From Gemmatales bacterium (GTDB lineage Bacteria > Planctomycetota > Planctomycetia > Gemmatales > HRBIN36): 32,689 nucleotides of DNA. The position numbers and the translations under genes are program-made. Shown piece by piece: positions 32,511 through 32,689 of this stretch. Under the pieces are notes generated by a model. The model worked only from the letters and a program-made list of their open reading frames with translations. It made no database searches and was not told the origin of the DNA. Where the stretch lies: assembly GCA_025055835.1 (NCBI GenBank), contig JANWWR010000183.1, positions 1-32,689 on the forward strand, in the 5' to 3' direction. Position 1 is the stretch's first letter. Each line of letters opens with the position of its first letter.

Positions 32511-32689
32511 TTACTTGGCGGTCGGCTTGGACTGGCTCTGCTCCGGCGGAGACCAGAAGGGACTGATGCGCTTGATCTTGGCGATAATCTGTTCGGCCTC
32601 GGTCGGGTTCTTGGCCTGAGCCAGCTTCGCCCGAAGCTTGCGAATCTTGGCCCGACGGGTCCGACGCCGACGCAGTTCCGACTTCCGCT
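32511..32689 (-). CDS. Small highly basic protein, 5' end outside window
   Basis: On the minus strand an open frame enters from the right edge and ends at TAA (32513-32511), giving 58 complete visible residues. The N-terminal part is very rich in Arg and Lys (RKSELRRRRTRRAKIRKLRA), followed by a charged helix and the tail KRISPFWSPPEQ. Similar short basic proteins recur in planctomycete genomes and may belong to DUF6800; this is from memory and uncertain. A nucleic-acid-binding role is plausible from charge only. Confidence 0.55.
   Translation of the reverse strand, partial: RKSELRRRRTRRAKIRKLRAKLAQAKNPTEAEQIIAKIKRISPFWSPPEQSQSKPTAK

Noticed and set aside
1..32689. Search for CRISPR arrays, tRNA or rRNA genes, tandem repeats and phage genes.
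   Set aside because: None was recognised. Reading by eye would miss a divergent tRNA or small RNA; tRNAscan-SE and an Rfam search would settle this.

Overview
The window reads as a chromosomal segment of a planctomycete, probably from the Gemmata side of the phylum. The evidence is gene content and not a marker gene: an adjacent DUF1549/DUF1553 and DUF1501 pair, a secreted DUF1080 protein, several short lipoproteins, a CxxC...CxxC zinc-ribbon membrane protein and a small very basic protein at the right edge. The DNA is GC-rich and densely coding. I see no rRNA, tRNA, CRISPR array, prophage or intact insertion sequence. The only mobile trace is a short transposase-like relic near 20.9-21.05 kb.

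Layout. 1-4.2 kb: the tail of a TPR protein, moaB, an FHA-GAF-sigma54 activator, and a stand-alone DUF2090 aldolase-like gene. 4.3-6.3 kb: a citrate/2-methylcitrate synthase with prpB, the core of propionate (methylcitrate) metabolism. 6.5-9.4 kb (+): uvrB and a DUF72 gene. 9.4-14.8 kb (-): a five-gene run of metallopeptidase-like protein, cupin, class I photolyase, MgtE and a membrane diguanylate cyclase. 15.1-20.8 kb (+): a small lipoprotein with a clear terminator, the DUF1549/1553-DUF1501 pair, and a large coiled-coil/propeller lipoprotein. 20.9-22.3 kb: the transposase relic and hemW (-). 22.4-27.3 kb (+): a LeuT-type NSS transporter, its MetS-like small subunit, an AGCS amino-acid symporter, a Mn-type superoxide dismutase and a small lipoprotein. 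27.3-31.9 kb (-): scpA, DUF1080, a zinc-ribbon membrane protein, a GH43/DUF4185-like secreted protein and a polytopic membrane protein. 32.1-32.7 kb: a DUF962/Mpo1-like protein and a truncated basic protein.

How the genes fit together. The window combines central carbon metabolism (methylcitrate cycle), UV and oxidative stress repair (UvrB, photolyase, SOD) and a compact sodium-driven amino-acid uptake locus (NSS + MetS-like + AGCS).

The most unusual signal is shared by three unrelated transporters. MgtE, the NSS protein and the AGCS protein each carry an extra hydrophilic segment of about 90-100 residues between late membrane helices. In all three, the expected topology places the segment on the extracytoplasmic side. 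The MgtE segment is rich in histidine and acidic residues. I did not find a complete novel defence or biosynthetic system. Coordinates for starts were chosen from start codons, Shine-Dalgarno-like sequence and where homology begins. Family assignments rest on motifs recognised by eye.
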